This document shows, piece after piece, positions 1 through 9,585 of a DNA stretch of 64,000 nucleotides. Every line of letters begins with the position of its first letter. The stretch's first letter is position 1. A program made the position numbers and the translations under genes. The notes beneath the pieces are model-generated. The model saw only the letters and a program-made list of their open reading frames with translations. It was not told the DNA's origin and did no database searches. This DNA is from Microbulbifer variabilis (lineage in GTDB: Bacteria > Pseudomonadota > Gammaproteobacteria > Pseudomonadales > Cellvibrionaceae): positions 124,001 through 188,000 of the forward strand of contig NZ_JAIVKI010000005.1 of NCBI RefSeq assembly GCF_020524905.1, given 5' to 3'.

Positions 1-183
1 GTAGCGCGGACCTCACCAACCGGACAGCCGCCGATATCTCGACATGCCTCCAGTAATTCAGGGCCTGCCGCGCGGTGAATGGCTCCGTCCACACCGCCGC
101 CACCAAGTAGGCGGGTATTGGCGGCGTTGACGATGACATCGACATTCAATCGTGTGATATCACCGAGATGAACTTTGATCACT
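1..183 (-). CDS. Macro-domain protein (O-acetyl-ADP-ribose deacetylase type), N-terminal part only
   Basis: Partial gene running off the left edge; the first 61 codons are visible. Translation from a GTG at 183 gives the hallmark start of a YmdB-type macro domain: GDIT, then [10 protein letters not shown], the glycine-rich loop [12 protein letters not shown], and [12 protein letters not shown]. In this family the asparagines and the GGGGVD loop bind ADP-ribose and remove acetyl or ADP-ribosyl groups. A GGAG Shine-Dalgarno lies about 8 nt upstream of the GTG, which supports this start. The specific substrate is inferred from family only. The rest of the gene lies outside the window. Confidence 0.85.
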
Positions 184-329
184 CAGTATCTCCAACCGCT
201 ATTTTTGAATAATCGCTGCGGATGGAAATCCTTTTCGCTTCACAACAGTCGCGCCCACAATAGGGCGCGCCCTTCGCGCTGCAGACAAATAACTGGGCCC
301 ATCACAACAGGACCCTGCAGCCCCCAGGC

Positions 330-1796
330 TTATCCCAACAATTTTTTATGTTGAGAAGCCACGGTTTCCGGGCATTTCGTCAACGCGCTAACTATGACGA
401 TAGCAGCTGCTGAGAAAATGAAGCCAGGCAACAACTCATAGATATCGAAGATTCCCCCAGAGAGTTGCTCCCAGACCACTACAGTGATACCGCCCACGAT
501 CACCCCGGCAATGGCTCCGCTACCCGTCATACGTGACCAATAAAGGCTGATCAGCAGAGCGGGGCCGAAAGCAGCACCCAACCCGGCCCAGGCATAGCTC
601 ACCACATCCAGAACCTTGGAATCGGGGTCCATAGCAATCCATACCGCAATCAAAGAAAGACCAACCACCGCCCAGCGCCCGACTTTCACCATGGCTTCCG
701 GGCTCGTCTTGCGACCAAACCAGACATGATAGATATCTTCTGCCAGCGCAGCGGAAGACACCAATAACTGAGAATCTGCAGTGCTCATAATGGCAGAGAG
801 GATCGCCGCCAGCAGCACACCGGCAACTACCGGGTGGAACAGCACTTGAACCAATTCCATAAAGACTGTTTCACCATCTGGCAGCCCCTGCTGCATCTGC
901 AGGTGGGCAAAAAGGCCCACCGCCATAGCGCCGAGAAACCCAATCAGGGACCATACTGCCGCAACGGTCGCCGCTGCCGGCACATCATCTGGACTACGCA
1001 CCGCCATAAAGCGTGCCAGGATATGAGGCTGACCAAAGTAACCAAGCCCCCAGGCCAGTGAGCTGAGAATGGCCACCAACCCCAAAGACTGACCGCTGCT
1101 ATCTGTGAGCCATTGTGTTAATTGCGGTTGCTGCGCCTGGAGCTGGGCCCAACTTGCGGAGAGACCACCCTGATCGGAAATCACCACCATTGGCACGGCA
1201 ATTAAGGCGACACTCATTAGCAGCCCCTGGAAAACATCGGTCCAGGACACCGCCAGGAAGCCACCAAACAGGGTGTAAGAAATCACTGCGATGGCACCGG
1301 CAATCACCGCCCAGTGATAATCCCAACCAAATACGTTTTGGAATAACTTACCGCCGGCAATCAGGCCCGAAGCCACATAGAAAAGGAAGAACAGCAGAAT
1401 AAATATCGCACATACCGTTCGCAGGTAGGGATGGCCCATTTTGAAACGGCGGTCCAGGTAGGCGGGAATCGTAAGGGAGTCGTCCAACTCATAGGTATAA
1501 ATGCGCAGGCGGCGCCCCATGCTCACCCAGCTCAGCAGGATGCCGGAAAAAAGTCCTATAGCGATCCAACCAGCGGAGAGACCCGCGGCATAAGCGGCAC
1601 CGGGCAATCCAAGTAACAACCAACCGCTCATATCCGATGCGCCAGCCGATAGCGCGGCAACCGCCGGAGGCAATGAACGCCCTCCGAGGAAATAATCACT
1701 GGCGTTTTTGGTACGCAAATAAGCGTAAACGCCAATCACCAGAATCAGGGCCAGGTAAGCAATGAAAGTCAGGGCAACGAGCCACTCTGCGGACAT
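330..1796 (-). CDS. putP: Sodium/proline symporter PutP
   Basis: Inner-membrane Na+/L-proline symporter of the solute:sodium symporter (SSS) family, 488 aa, close to the usual PutP length of about 500. Nearly the whole protein is hydrophobic segments separated by short loops. Family signatures are visible: YFLGGRSLPP near the first loop, GASDMSGWLLLGLPG (sodium-site region) at about residues 52-66, and TLFGGFLAVSWTDVFQG at about 175-191. An AAGGAA ribosome-binding site precedes the ATG. No putA lies next to it, so its coupling to proline catabolism is not shown here. Other SSS substrates are possible, but PutP is the best fit. Confidence 0.9.
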   Translation of the reverse strand: MSAEWLVALTFIAYLALILVIGVYAYLRTKNASDYFLGGRSLPPAVAALSAGASDMSGWLLLGLPGAAYAAGLSAGWIAIGLFSGILLSWVSMGRRLRIYTYELDDSLTIPAYLDRRFKMGHPYLRTVCAIFILLFFLFYVASGLIAGGKLFQNVFGWDYHWAVIAGAIAVISYTLFGGFLAVSWTDVFQGLLMSVALIAVPMVVISDQGGLSASWAQLQAQQPQLTQWLTDSSGQSLGLVAILSSLAWGLGYFGQPHILARFMAVRSPDDVPAAATVAAVWSLIGFLGAMAVGLFAHLQMQQGLPDGETVFMELVQVLFHPVVAGVLLAAILSAIMSTADSQLLVSSAALAEDIYHVWFGRKTSPEAMVKVGRWAVVGLSLIAVWIAMDPDSKVLDVVSYAWAGLGAAFGPALLISLYWSRMTGSGAIAGVIVGGITVVVWEQLSGGIFDIYELLPGFIFSAAAIVIVSALTKCPETVASQHKKLLG

Positions 1797-2001
1797 AGGA
1801 ATTCCTTCTGCTCAAAACGGAATGGCACCGAAAGAAGGCAATAGCTGTGACGCCCTGCTCGCTTTTTGAGCGAAATGCGCTACAGAACCGGAGCCACTTC
1901 AAAAATAATTATGTTTATTGCGCGTAAATCTACTTAATGGCTGGCGCCAACTCAATCCACAAACTACATATTCAGAACAACCACAGAAAAAAGAAAATAC
2001 T

Positions 2002-2607
2002 ATGGGAATCTGTCTGGACGAACTGCGCCTCCAGGTTATCCGTCCGACCCTCAAGCACTTGAGAGCCTGGAGCCAAGGCATGGAAAACCTTTTACTGGGG
2101 ACTGCCGCGCAGGAATCACAGCTGGGCTTCCACCTTAAGCAAGGGCGGCGCCACGGACTGGGAATTTATCAAATTCAGCCCCACACTCACCGAGAAATCT
2201 GGGACGACTACCTGATTGATCACCCCGCACTGGCCTCCAAAATTCGGGGCCTCGCCAGCCAGCGGGATTTTCTCGATCACCCCCACAGTGAACTGACCAC
2301 CAACCTGCGCTACGCCACGGCCATTGCCTGGCTGGTGTATCGCTCAGCCGATGTGCATAAAATCCCCGAATCAGATAACTGCGATGTGGCCAAAATGGCG
2401 CGCTTGTGGCACCAACACTTCCATCATGGACCCAGTGCCACTACACAGGATTTCGAATGCAGTTACGCCCAACTGGTAAGCGGAGCCGACCCTACAAATT
2501 CAGCGCCGAGATATACTGGGGCTCAGTCTCCTGCGCATCGTCCGGCTCCCAAGAGTTCACCTGGCGCTGAATTAAATGGTCAGGGCGCTCGGCAGCCGAC
2601 GGCGTAG
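2002..2607 (+). CDS. Lysozyme-like / transglycosylase-fold protein, hypothetical
   Basis: Small soluble protein of 201 aa from the ATG at 2002; an upstream in-frame ATG at 1918 adds 28 residues without homology-like character. The middle reads GTAAQESQL ... [20 protein letters not shown] ... [13 protein letters not shown]. This resembles the E-S ... G-x-x-Q-x-x-P layout of goose-type or phage-type lysozyme and SLT folds, with the glutamate of QES as candidate acid. No signal peptide is visible, so a cytoplasmic or phage-derived role is as likely as wall turnover. The last ~38 codons overlap the convergent ttcA 3' end by 116 bp, and that tail is low-complexity. Function is inferred from motif resemblance only. 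Confidence 0.6.
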   Translation: MGICLDELRLQVIRPTLKHLRAWSQGMENLLLGTAAQESQLGFHLKQGRRHGLGIYQIQPHTHREIWDDYLIDHPALASKIRGLASQRDFLDHPHSELTTNLRYATAIAWLVYRSADVHKIPESDNCDVAKMARLWHQHFHHGPSATTQDFECSYAQLVSGADPTNSAPRYTGAQSPAHRPAPKSSPGAELNGQGARQPTA

Positions 2608-3409
2608 AGCGGTCCAACTCCAGGCTTTCAAAATCATAGAGATCCCTGTCCGCCAATTGCGACGGGGATACTCGCGTTATTGCAGCGAATATATTTTCAC
2701 TACGTCCCGGGAATTTCTTATCCCACTCCCGCAACATCTGCTTAATGGCCTGCCGCTGTAGGTTTTCCTGACTGCCACACAGGTTACAGGGAATAATGGG
2801 AAACTCCTTGAACTCCGCATAGCGGGCAATATCTTCCTCGCGACAATAGGCCAGCGGGCGAATCACAATATTGCGTCCGTCATCTGCGCGCAGCTTGGGG
2901 GGCATCGCCTTGAGGCGGCCGCCATAGAACATATTCAAGAACAGGGTCTCGACGATATCATCCTTATGATGGCCAAGAGCCACCTTGGTGGCACCGATTT
3001 CCTCGGCAAAGCCGTAGAGAGTACCGCGACGCAGCCGCGAACAGAGGCTACAGGTGGTTTTCCCTTCTGGCACCACTTCCTGCACCACGGAATAGGTATC
3101 TTTCTCTACGATATGATGCGGCACGCCCAGGGAGCGCAGATACTCTGGCAGGATATGTTCAGGAAAGCCTGGCTGCTTCTGATCCATATTCACCGCCACC
3201 AGTTCAAAATTCACCGGAGCGGTTTTTTGTAGGTTCAGCAGAATATCCAGCATGGCGTAGGAATCCTTACCGCCGGATAGGCAGACCATGATCTTGTCGC
3301 CCTCTTCAATCATATTGAAGTCGGCGATGGCGCGGCCCACATGGCGGCGCAGGCGTTTCTGCAGTTTGTTGAATTCGAGTCGCTCGCGGCGATTTTCCAC
3401 TTCGGGCAT
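2492..3409 (-). CDS. ttcA: tRNA 2-thiocytidine(32) synthetase TtcA
   Basis: Iron-sulfur-dependent enzyme that thiolates cytidine-32 of certain tRNAs in an ATP-dependent reaction. 305 aa, the normal size. The PP-loop ATP-pyrophosphatase motif SGGKDS is at residues 45-50. The cysteine pair of [10 protein letters not shown] (about 120-123) and the later CNLCGS (about 210) supply the conserved cysteines that bind the [4Fe-4S] cluster. [15 protein letters not shown] is the family block in between. The last ~35 residues after the conserved core look variable and overlap the convergent lysozyme-like gene. The ATG at 3409 is preceded by a GAGAGA-type binding site. Confidence 0.95.
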   Translation of the reverse strand: MPEVENRRERLEFNKLQKRLRRHVGRAIADFNMIEEGDKIMVCLSGGKDSYAMLDILLNLQKTAPVNFELVAVNMDQKQPGFPEHILPEYLRSLGVPHHIVEKDTYSVVQEVVPEGKTTCSLCSRLRRGTLYGFAEEIGATKVALGHHKDDIVETLFLNMFYGGRLKAMPPKLRADDGRNIVIRPLAYCREEDIARYAEFKEFPIIPCNLCGSQENLQRQAIKQMLREWDKKFPGRSENIFAAITRVSPSQLADRDLYDFESLELDRSTPSAAERPDHLIQRQVNSWEPDDAQETEPQYISALNL

Positions 3410-3524
3410 GGTGTCTCTCTAACTATTTCGGTACCAGTGACCGGGACCGGGGGTCACAGCCATCGCCAATCATTGTGGTGCGAGGCTTTCATATTCCTTG
3501 GGGGCGCGATTGTACGCATTTCGA

Positions 3525-4193
3525 TCACGGAGTACACGACTCCCCATCCGACTTTTCCGTCAAAAGGAACTCGATACAGGGCCAAACATGCTCCAACAGT
3601 GCCGGCTGCGCCTTGGCGGTGGGGTGAATGCCATCCGATTGCATGGCACCGTCTTCGAGGGCTACGGTTTCCAGGAAGAAGGGCACTAGCCCCACCTGTT
3701 CAGACTTGGCCACTTTGGGATAAACAGCGGCAAACGCATTGGTATAGGCTCGGCCATAGTTGGGGGGAATACGCATACCCAGCAATAGAACATCGGCACC
3801 GGCATTCTTCGCCAATTTCACCATTTCCATCAGGTTGCGCTGCAAGGACTGCGGCGGGTAGCCCCGTAGACCATCGTTACCACCAAGTTCCACGATTAGC
3901 CAACGCGGGTTGTGCTCCTCCATCAGGCGCGGCAGACGCGTCAAGCCACCGGACGTGGTTTCACCACTGATGCTGGCGTTGACCACACGAACTTCTTTAC
4001 CTTTTTCCTGCAAGCGCTCCCGCAATAACTGCACCCAACCTTGCTCTTCATTGATGCCATAGGCTGCACTGATACTGTCACCCAAGACCAACAGAGTTTC
4101 AGAAGTATTCGCCTGAGCTGCTCCGACAGGGATAAACAGCAACAGTACCAAGCTGAATTGAGCCGCCAACTGCCGAAAAAAGCCTGTCGCCAT
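3525..4193 (-). CDS. tesA: GDSL-family esterase / thioesterase I (TesA)
   Basis: Periplasmic multifunctional acyl-CoA thioesterase / lysophospholipase L1 / arylesterase of the SGNH hydrolase family, 222 aa. A signal peptide with cleavage after AQA (about residue 28) precedes the first block GDSISAAYG, whose Ser40 is the nucleophile. Block III GGNDG and block V DGIHP (catalytic Asp and His) are in place. The start was set at 4193 because GGAG lies 9 nt upstream and the signal peptide begins there. Reading further upstream only gives a translation antisense to the neighbouring ATPase gene. It is divergent from that ABC gene, as tesA is from ybbA in Escherichia coli. Confidence 0.92.
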   Translation of the reverse strand: MATGFFRQLAAQFSLVLLLFIPVGAAQANTSETLLVLGDSISAAYGINEEQGWVQLLRERLQEKGKEVRVVNASISGETTSGGLTRLPRLMEEHNPRWLIVELGGNDGLRGYPPQSLQRNLMEMVKLAKNAGADVLLLGMRIPPNYGRAYTNAFAAVYPKVAKSEQVGLVPFFLETVALEDGAMQSDGIHPTAKAQPALLEHVWPCIEFLLTEKSDGESCTP

Positions 4194-4239
4194 GTCATAC
4201 TCTCCAAAAAATTCGTGCATCCGTAATAGGGAACACAGT

Positions 4240-4962
4240 ATGTCCGCCATTCTCTCGGCAGAAAACCTGTACCACAGAGTCTCCACCAGCGAAGGGCCAT
4301 TGACCCTATTAAACAATATCTCCCTGCAACTGGCGCGGGGGGAGAGCTTGGCTGTGACTGGTGCCTCAGGCTCTGGCAAGTCCACCTTACTCGGCCTGCT
4401 AGCGGGTTTGGACAAACCGAGTGAGGGAAAAATCTGGCTGGCTGGCGAAGAAATTACCGCCATGGACGAAGAGCAGCGCGCAGCCGTGCGAGCCCGCTGC
4501 GTGGGCTTTGTATTCCAGACCTTCCACTTGCTCCCCGGCCTCACCGCACGCGAGAATGTCATGTTGCCCAGTGAACTGCGTGGCGAGCGTGGCGCTGCCA
4601 AACGCGCAGAAGAGTTCCTGGCCAAGGTGGGGCTGGAACATCGCCTTAGCCATTACCCACGCCAGCTCTCCGGTGGGGAACAGCAGCGAGTCGCCATTGC
4701 CAGGGCCTTTGCCAGCTTCAGCGGAGAAGACGCTATTCTCTTCGCAGACGAACCTACCGGCAGCCTGGATGCGGGCAACGGCGCCAAAATCATCGACTTA
4801 CTCTTTAAGCTCAATGCCGAGTCCAGTACCACCCTGGTACTCGTAACCCACGAACAGCGCTTAGCCGAACGCTGCGCTACGCACTTGCAAATGTCTGCTG
4901 GAGCAGTGGAATCCTACGAGTCCCTCACTGGAGACGACAACTTGTCGGAGGTATCCGCCTGA
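4240..4962 (+). CDS. ybbA: ABC transporter ATP-binding protein, YbbA/LolD-like
   Basis: ATPase of 240 aa in the LolD/MacB/YbbA group. Walker A GASGSGKST is at residues 41-49; the signature LSGGEQQR, Walker B ILFADEPTGSLD and switch histidine VTHEQ follow in order. It is divergent from tesA with about 46 bp between starts, and its TGA stop overlaps the ATG of the permease (shared A at 4962), so the two are translationally coupled. The ATG at 4240 was chosen because the homologous domain begins there. By synteny it is the YbbA partner of the large FtsX-type permease. The cargo of YbbAP systems is not firmly established. Confidence 0.9.
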   Translation: MSAILSAENLYHRVSTSEGPLTLLNNISLQLARGESLAVTGASGSGKSTLLGLLAGLDKPSEGKIWLAGEEITAMDEEQRAAVRARCVGFVFQTFHLLPGLTARENVMLPSELRGERGAAKRAEEFLAKVGLEHRLSHYPRQLSGGEQQRVAIARAFASFSGEDAILFADEPTGSLDAGNGAKIIDLLFKLNAESSTTLVLVTHEQRLAERCATHLQMSAGAVESYESLTGDDNLSEVSA

Positions 4963-7412
4963 TGCTGCCGCTGCGACTGCTTTTCAGGGACTGGCGCGGT
5001 GGCGAGTTGGCCCTGATCGCCAGTGCCCTGGTACTGGCCGTGACCTGCGTAACCGCGATTGCCCATTTCACCGACCGCCTCACCCGCGCCATGGAGCAGC
5101 AGTCCCTCACCTTCCTGGCTGCGGAAAGAGTACTGCGCAGCAGCCAGCCGGTTGATACCGCCTGGCTTGATAAGGCCGAGGAGCTAGGGCTGCAACAGGG
5201 ACAGATTATTCAATTTGCCTCAATGATTTCCGCCAACGACCAGTTCCAGTTTGTCTCGGTAAAGGCTGTGGACTCGGGTTACCCCCTGGTCGGTCACTTG
5301 GAGATACGGCGCTCACAAGATGCCTCAAGTGAAATTGTGCAACAGGGCCCTCCTCCAGGAGAGGCCTGGATAGAATCCCGCCTAATGCCCCTGCTGGAAA
5401 TTAACTTGGGGGACTCTATTGGCCTGGGAGATACACAACTGAAAGTAACCGGTTTGCTGGAGAGGGAACCGGACCGGGGCACCAGCCTCTTCGATATGGG
5501 TGCGCGGGTACTGGCCAATGTGCATGACCTGCCAGCCTCTGGCGTTATCCAGCCCGGCAGCCGGGTACGCTACCGCTATCTTTTTGCCGGGGACGACCAG
5601 GCGCTAAAAGAGTATTTTTCCTGGTTGAAGCCGCAACTGACCGAGCACCAAAGGATCTTGGACCTGCGCGAGGGGCAACCGCGAGTAGCCTCAGCGCTAA
5701 ACCGCGCTGAGCGCTTCTTGTTTCTCGCCGCCAGCCTCGCCGTACTATTGGCCAGCGTCGCCGTAGGGCTGGCCGCTCGCCGTTATGGGCTGAGACATAC
5801 CGCCTATGTGGCGGTGATGAAAAGCCTTGGCGCCGGACGTAACAAGGTGCTCGCCATCTACCTGGGTCAGCTGGGCGCTCTCACCCTGATTGCCACTGCT
5901 TTGGGCTTGGCCCTGGGAAGCTTTATCCAGGCTCAGGCCGTCAACCTGATGGCCGGCTTCTTCCCAGTAGCACCGCCCACCAGTCACTGGAGTCCCTTGT
6001 TAGTCGGCCTCGCCACCGGTCTGGCCTGCGCACTGGGTTTTGCCCTGCCGCCTCTTTTCCGCCTGGCACGCACCGACCCCATGCAGACATTACGCAAGGA
6101 TTGGAGCAACCCTGACAAACGCGAGTGGCTGGGGCTGATACTCGGCCCCAGCGCCATGCTATTGCTGATCTGGTGGCTGTCGGGCAGTTTAGCCATGACT
6201 CTGGCCCTGCTCGCCGGTATGGCCCTGCTGGTAGGTGGCAGCGCCCTGGTCAACCAGCTGCTGGTACGCGGTAAGCTGGCCTCTCTTGGTGGCGCCTGGC
6301 GCATCGCCCTGGGCAGCCTGCAACGCCGCGCCGCATTCAATACACTGCTGATCGCCGCCTTCGGCACCGGCCTGCTGGCCATGCTGGCCCTGGTCTTTGC
6401 GCGCACTGCGCTGATTGACGAATGGCGTATGCAACTGCCTGAGAAGGCCCCAAACCACTTCCTGCTGAATATTGCCCCCACAGATGTGAACGGGATGCGA
6501 CAGATGCTGGAAAAAGAGCAGGTGAGTAGCACCGAGTTCTACCCCATGGTACGCGGCCGGCTGATCGCTATTAACGACACTCCCACCAAAGAGCTCAAGG
6601 ATCGACCCAACGGAGTACGCAGGGAACTCAACCTGAGCTGGACAGAAAACCTGGCACCGGATAACCGTATTCTCGAAGGGGGATGGTGGGACAAAACCAG
6701 CGAGGGGGTTTCGGTAGAGGTGGAATTGGCGGCGCAACTCAACTTGGCCCTTGGCGACCAATTGCGCTTTTCCATTGGCGGGCTGGAAGTCGAGGCCCCA
6801 GTGGCCAGCTTCCGCTCCCTGGACTGGAACAGCATGCGTCCGAATTTCTACATGCTGTTTGCGCCAGGCACCCTGGAGGGCTTCCCCGCCACTTATATCA
6901 CCAGTTTTTATCTTCCCCCAGAAAACAAGCTACTGATCAACGACCTGGTGCGCAGCTACCCCAGCGTCAGTGTGATAGAGCTGGATAAGATTATCCTGCG
7001 TATTCGCGACACCATCGACCAGGTGTCTTTCGCTATCGAATCCGTTATGGCACTCATGCTCATCGCCGGGGTACTGGTTTTAATTGCCGGAGTCCGTGCC
7101 AGCATCGCCGAGCGTTTGCAGGAGGCGGCAATTATCCGCACACTAGGTGGACGCAGGCGCCTGCTATTGAAAAGCTTGGTGCTGGAATTTGGGCTGCTAG
7201 GCAGTGCCGCTGGCCTGCTCGCCGCCATTGGGGCCGAGGCAACCCTAATCGTACTTTCGCAGCGGGTTTTCGAGCTGCCACTGATGTTACACCCCAGCCT
7301 TTGGCTGCTGGGCCCATTAGTAGGCGCCATTTTAGTAGGCATTGCCGGCACCCTGGCCTGTTACAGCTCTGTGAGCCAGCCTCCATTGAAGGTGCTGCGG
7401 GAACTGGCCTGA
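4962..7412 (+). CDS. ybbP: FtsX/MacB-type ABC permease, YbbP-like
   Basis: Large inner-membrane permease of 816 aa, as expected for YbbP. It has one N-terminal membrane helix, a long periplasmic region (about 45-240), a first FtsX cluster of helices (about 255-360), a middle group of helices (about 390-475), a second periplasmic region, and a C-terminal FtsX cluster (about 690-810). GGAGG at 4947-4951 precedes its ATG, which overlaps the stop of the ATPase gene. It would form a type VII (MacB-like) ABC complex that couples cytoplasmic ATP hydrolysis to periplasmic movement rather than classical transport. The exact role is unknown, and the family assignment is firm. Confidence 0.88.
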   Translation: MLPLRLLFRDWRGGELALIASALVLAVTCVTAIAHFTDRLTRAMEQQSLTFLAAERVLRSSQPVDTAWLDKAEELGLQQGQIIQFASMISANDQFQFVSVKAVDSGYPLVGHLEIRRSQDASSEIVQQGPPPGEAWIESRLMPLLEINLGDSIGLGDTQLKVTGLLEREPDRGTSLFDMGARVLANVHDLPASGVIQPGSRVRYRYLFAGDDQALKEYFSWLKPQLTEHQRILDLREGQPRVASALNRAERFLFLAASLAVLLASVAVGLAARRYGLRHTAYVAVMKSLGAGRNKVLAIYLGQLGALTLIATALGLALGSFIQAQAVNLMAGFFPVAPPTSHWSPLLVGLATGLACALGFALPPLFRLARTDPMQTLRKDWSNPDKREWLGLILGPSAMLLLIWWLSGSLAMTLALLAGMALLVGGSALVNQLLVRGKLASLGGAWRIALGSLQRRAAFNTLLIAAFGTGLLAMLALVFARTALIDEWRMQLPEKAPNHFLLNIAPTDVNGMRQMLEKEQVSSTEFYPMVRGRLIAINDTPTKELKDRPNGVRRELNLSWTENLAPDNRILEGGWWDKTSEGVSVEVELAAQLNLALGDQLRFSIGGLEVEAPVASFRSLDWNSMRPNFYMLFAPGTLEGFPATYITSFYLPPENKLLINDLVRSYPSVSVIELDKIILRIRDTIDQVSFAIESVMALMLIAGVLVLIAGVRASIAERLQEAAIIRTLGGRRRLLLKSLVLEFGLLGSAAGLLAAIGAEATLIVLSQRVFELPLMLHPSLWLLGPLVGAILVGIAGTLACYSSVSQPPLKVLRELA

Positions 7413-7476
7413 TTCGATACATTGGTCATTGGCCCGGATATTGGCCATACCACATAAAAAGAGATGTAGCTGTTTT

Positions 7477-8748
7477 ATGGACCTGGAATTCGACCGCAAA
7501 CATATCTGGCATCCCTACTCCTCATTGATCAACCCGCCGCCAGTCTATCCGGTGGCCAGGGCTGAAGGGGTTCGAATTTTCCTGGAAGATGGCCGCAGCC
7601 TAATTGACGGCATGTCCTCCTGGTGGAGTGCCTTACATGGCTACAACGTACCCGAGCTGAATCAGGCCATGCGCGATCAAATGGGGAAGATGTCCCATGT
7701 GATGTTTGGCGGCCTTACTCATGAGCCAGCCATTGAACTGTGCAAAAAGCTGGTGGAAATCACCCCGCCGGGGCTGAACCGGGTATTCCTTGCCGATTCT
7801 GGTTCCGTGTCTGTAGAAGTCGCCATCAAAATGGCCCTGCAGTATTGGCATTCCCAAGGCAAGCCGGGCAAAAGCCAATTGCTGGCCCTACGCAATGGCT
7901 ACCATGGCGATACCTTTGGAGCCATGGCCACCTGCGATCCCGTAACCGGTATGCACCACCTGTTTGCCGGGCAATTGAGCCAACACCTGTTTGCCCCCGC
8001 CCCGCAAACACCTTATGGCCAGGCCTGCCCCGATGAAGATATCCGCGAATTGGAACAGCTGATTGCGCAAAACAGCGAGCAATTGGCTGCGGTGATCCTT
8101 GAGCCCATCGTACAAGGCGCCGGCGGTATGCGCTTTTATTCCGCAGATTACCTGCGTCGGGTTCGTGCACTCTGTGACGAATACGACCTGCTGCTGATTG
8201 CCGATGAAATCGCCACCGGCTTTGGCCGCAGTGGCAAGATGTTTGCCTGCGACCATGCCGCGATCAGCCCGGATATTCTCACCCTCGGCAAGGCCCTCAC
8301 CGGCGGGACTATGACTCTGGCCGCCACGCTCTGCAGTGATCGCATTGCCGAGGGCATCTGCAATGGCGAAGCCGGGGTTTTTATGCACGGCCCCACTTTT
8401 ATGGGCAACCCTCTGGCTTGCTCGGTTGCCAATGCCAGTATTGATTTGCTGCTCAGCAATTCATGGCAACAACGGGTAGAAAATATCGAAGCTCAACTCA
8501 AAGAACAGCTGACGCCGCTGGTGCAAGCAGAGGGCGTAGCCGATGTACGTGCACTCGGCGCTATCGGCGTAGTGGAAATGCATAAACCTGTAAATATGGC
8601 GGTGGTGCAGGAAGCATTGATTGAACGAGGCGTGTGGCTTCGCCCCTTTGGCAAGCTGGTCTACGCCATGCCACCCTATGTGATTTCTAAAGAAGATCTC
8701 AGCCAATTAACCTCGTCGATGGTTGATGTATTGGGAGAGATCTCTTAA
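7477..8748 (+). CDS. bioA: Adenosylmethionine-8-amino-7-oxononanoate aminotransferase BioA
   Basis: PLP-dependent class III aminotransferase of biotin synthesis that uses S-adenosylmethionine as amino donor to make 7,8-diaminopelargonate. 423 aa from the ATG at 7477; the protein then starts MDLEFDRKHIWHPY, typical of BioA, whereas an upstream ATG at 7429 adds a non-homologous leader. DGMSSWWSALHGYN, the Asp in LLIADEIATGFGR and the PLP lysine in LTLGKALTGG are in order. It follows the ABC permease by 64 bp on the same strand. No other bio genes are adjacent and no BirA operator-like palindrome is visible upstream. Confidence 0.93.
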   Translation: MDLEFDRKHIWHPYSSLINPPPVYPVARAEGVRIFLEDGRSLIDGMSSWWSALHGYNVPELNQAMRDQMGKMSHVMFGGLTHEPAIELCKKLVEITPPGLNRVFLADSGSVSVEVAIKMALQYWHSQGKPGKSQLLALRNGYHGDTFGAMATCDPVTGMHHLFAGQLSQHLFAPAPQTPYGQACPDEDIRELEQLIAQNSEQLAAVILEPIVQGAGGMRFYSADYLRRVRALCDEYDLLLIADEIATGFGRSGKMFACDHAAISPDILTLGKALTGGTMTLAATLCSDRIAEGICNGEAGVFMHGPTFMGNPLACSVANASIDLLLSNSWQQRVENIEAQLKEQLTPLVQAEGVADVRALGAIGVVEMHKPVNMAVVQEALIERGVWLRPFGKLVYAMPPYVISKEDLSQLTSSMVDVLGEIS

Positions 8749-8787
8749 CTTCCGTACCAATTGATTTATGAGGCCGATCTCATTAAT

Positions 8788-8802
8788 GCCGGATAAACCG
8801 GC
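8788..8802 (+). terminator. Possible weak terminator after bioA
   Basis: A GCCGG / CCGGC hairpin with a 5-nt loop lies 40 bp after the bioA stop and is followed by TCTTTCTG, a poor U-tract. It is placed where a terminator is expected but is only weakly supported. Confidence 0.3.
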
Positions 8803-9146
8803 TCTTTCTGTAAATAACCTTCACTGTTACTACGGCGAACAGATAGTTATCAGATTAAGTTCCTTAACATGGGGGTCGCCTCTTCTTGGGCAAAAGACCT
8901 CCTTTAGCTCCTCCCCCACTCGTGGCACTCAGATTCAATTTTCTTAACCTTTACAAGCTTCGATCCGCTTGATTGCAATTTCTGCATTTGCGATAGCAAT
9001 CAAAGTGGCCAAAATGATCACTATTTAAATGTTAGGCACTCACCTCGCCCGATCAATGCCTTATCAACCTTTAAGGTTTGGGCGTTAAAGGGAAGACTTA
9101 CCCAAGTTTAACCAGCAGCCCTTTTCGCCGCGAAAAACTCGACTGA
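8803..9146. other. Intergenic region between bioA and csrA, no gene seen
   Basis: AT-rich sequence between bioA and the csrA terminator hairpin. No open frame with coding character, no tRNA-like fold and no repeat shared with the island was seen. It marks the transition from GC-rich core genes to the AT-rich accessory region. Confidence 0.4.
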
Positions 9147-9174
9147 AAGCGCTAACTATCAGAAGTTAGCGCTT
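9147..9174 (-). terminator. Perfect 11-bp inverted repeat downstream of csrA
   Basis: Arms AAGCGCTAACT and AGTTAGCGCTT with a 6-nt loop, starting about 40 nt after the csrA stop when read on the minus strand. The following bases are TTCAGTCGAG and then TTTTT, so the U-tract is displaced. It is probably the csrA terminator or a 3'-end stabilising hairpin. Confidence 0.5.
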
Positions 9175-9213
9175 CAAAGGTAACGCCACCCCGCCACAGT
9201 CTCAATCTGATTC

Positions 9214-9402
9214 TCAACGGCTTCCATTACCCAGGTTTCCTTCCTTTTTGATCCGCACATAAATCTCCTCGCGGTGTACGGACAGGGATTTAGGGGCAAG
9301 TATTCCTATCCTCACCTGATTACCCTTAACTTCCAATACAGTGATTGAAACATTCGCTCCAATCCGTAAGTTTTCGCCTGTACGGCGCTTTAAGATCAAC
9401 AT
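9214..9402 (-). CDS. csrA: Carbon storage regulator CsrA/RsmA
   Basis: Dimeric RNA-binding post-transcriptional regulator that recognises GGA motifs in mRNA leaders. 62 aa, normal length. The start [12 protein letters not shown], the middle [24 protein letters not shown] and the basic tail match the family; the second block contains the beta-strand residues that contact RNA. GGAAAC precedes the ATG. It stands alone here at the border of the accessory island rather than after alaS or lysC, so it may be a second CsrA paralogue. The core copy would lie elsewhere, which cannot be checked here. Confidence 0.93.
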   Translation of the reverse strand: MLILKRRTGENLRIGANVSITVLEVKGNQVRIGILAPKSLSVHREEIYVRIKKEGNLGNGSR

Positions 9403-9585
9403 GTTTGTTTCCTACTGATACTCAATCCATGGATAGACCTTCCACAATGGGAAAGCTTGAATAGAAATGATTTGAGTAACTTCGAGGAGGTGCACGAGAA
9501 CGGTAGGCATAGAAAAAGAAAAGGCAGACACAACGCCCCCAGGGCTTGGGGAGTCTCTCCAAGCCACTGATTGTGCTCCACTTTA

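Noticed and set aside
4194..4625. N-terminal extension of TesA
   Set aside because: It would be translated antisense to the ABC ATPase; the signal peptide and ribosome-binding site place the start at 4193.
7413..7476. BirA operator before bioA
   Set aside because: The repeated ATTGGCC motif there is short and does not match the TTGTAAACC / GGTTTACAA operator pattern.
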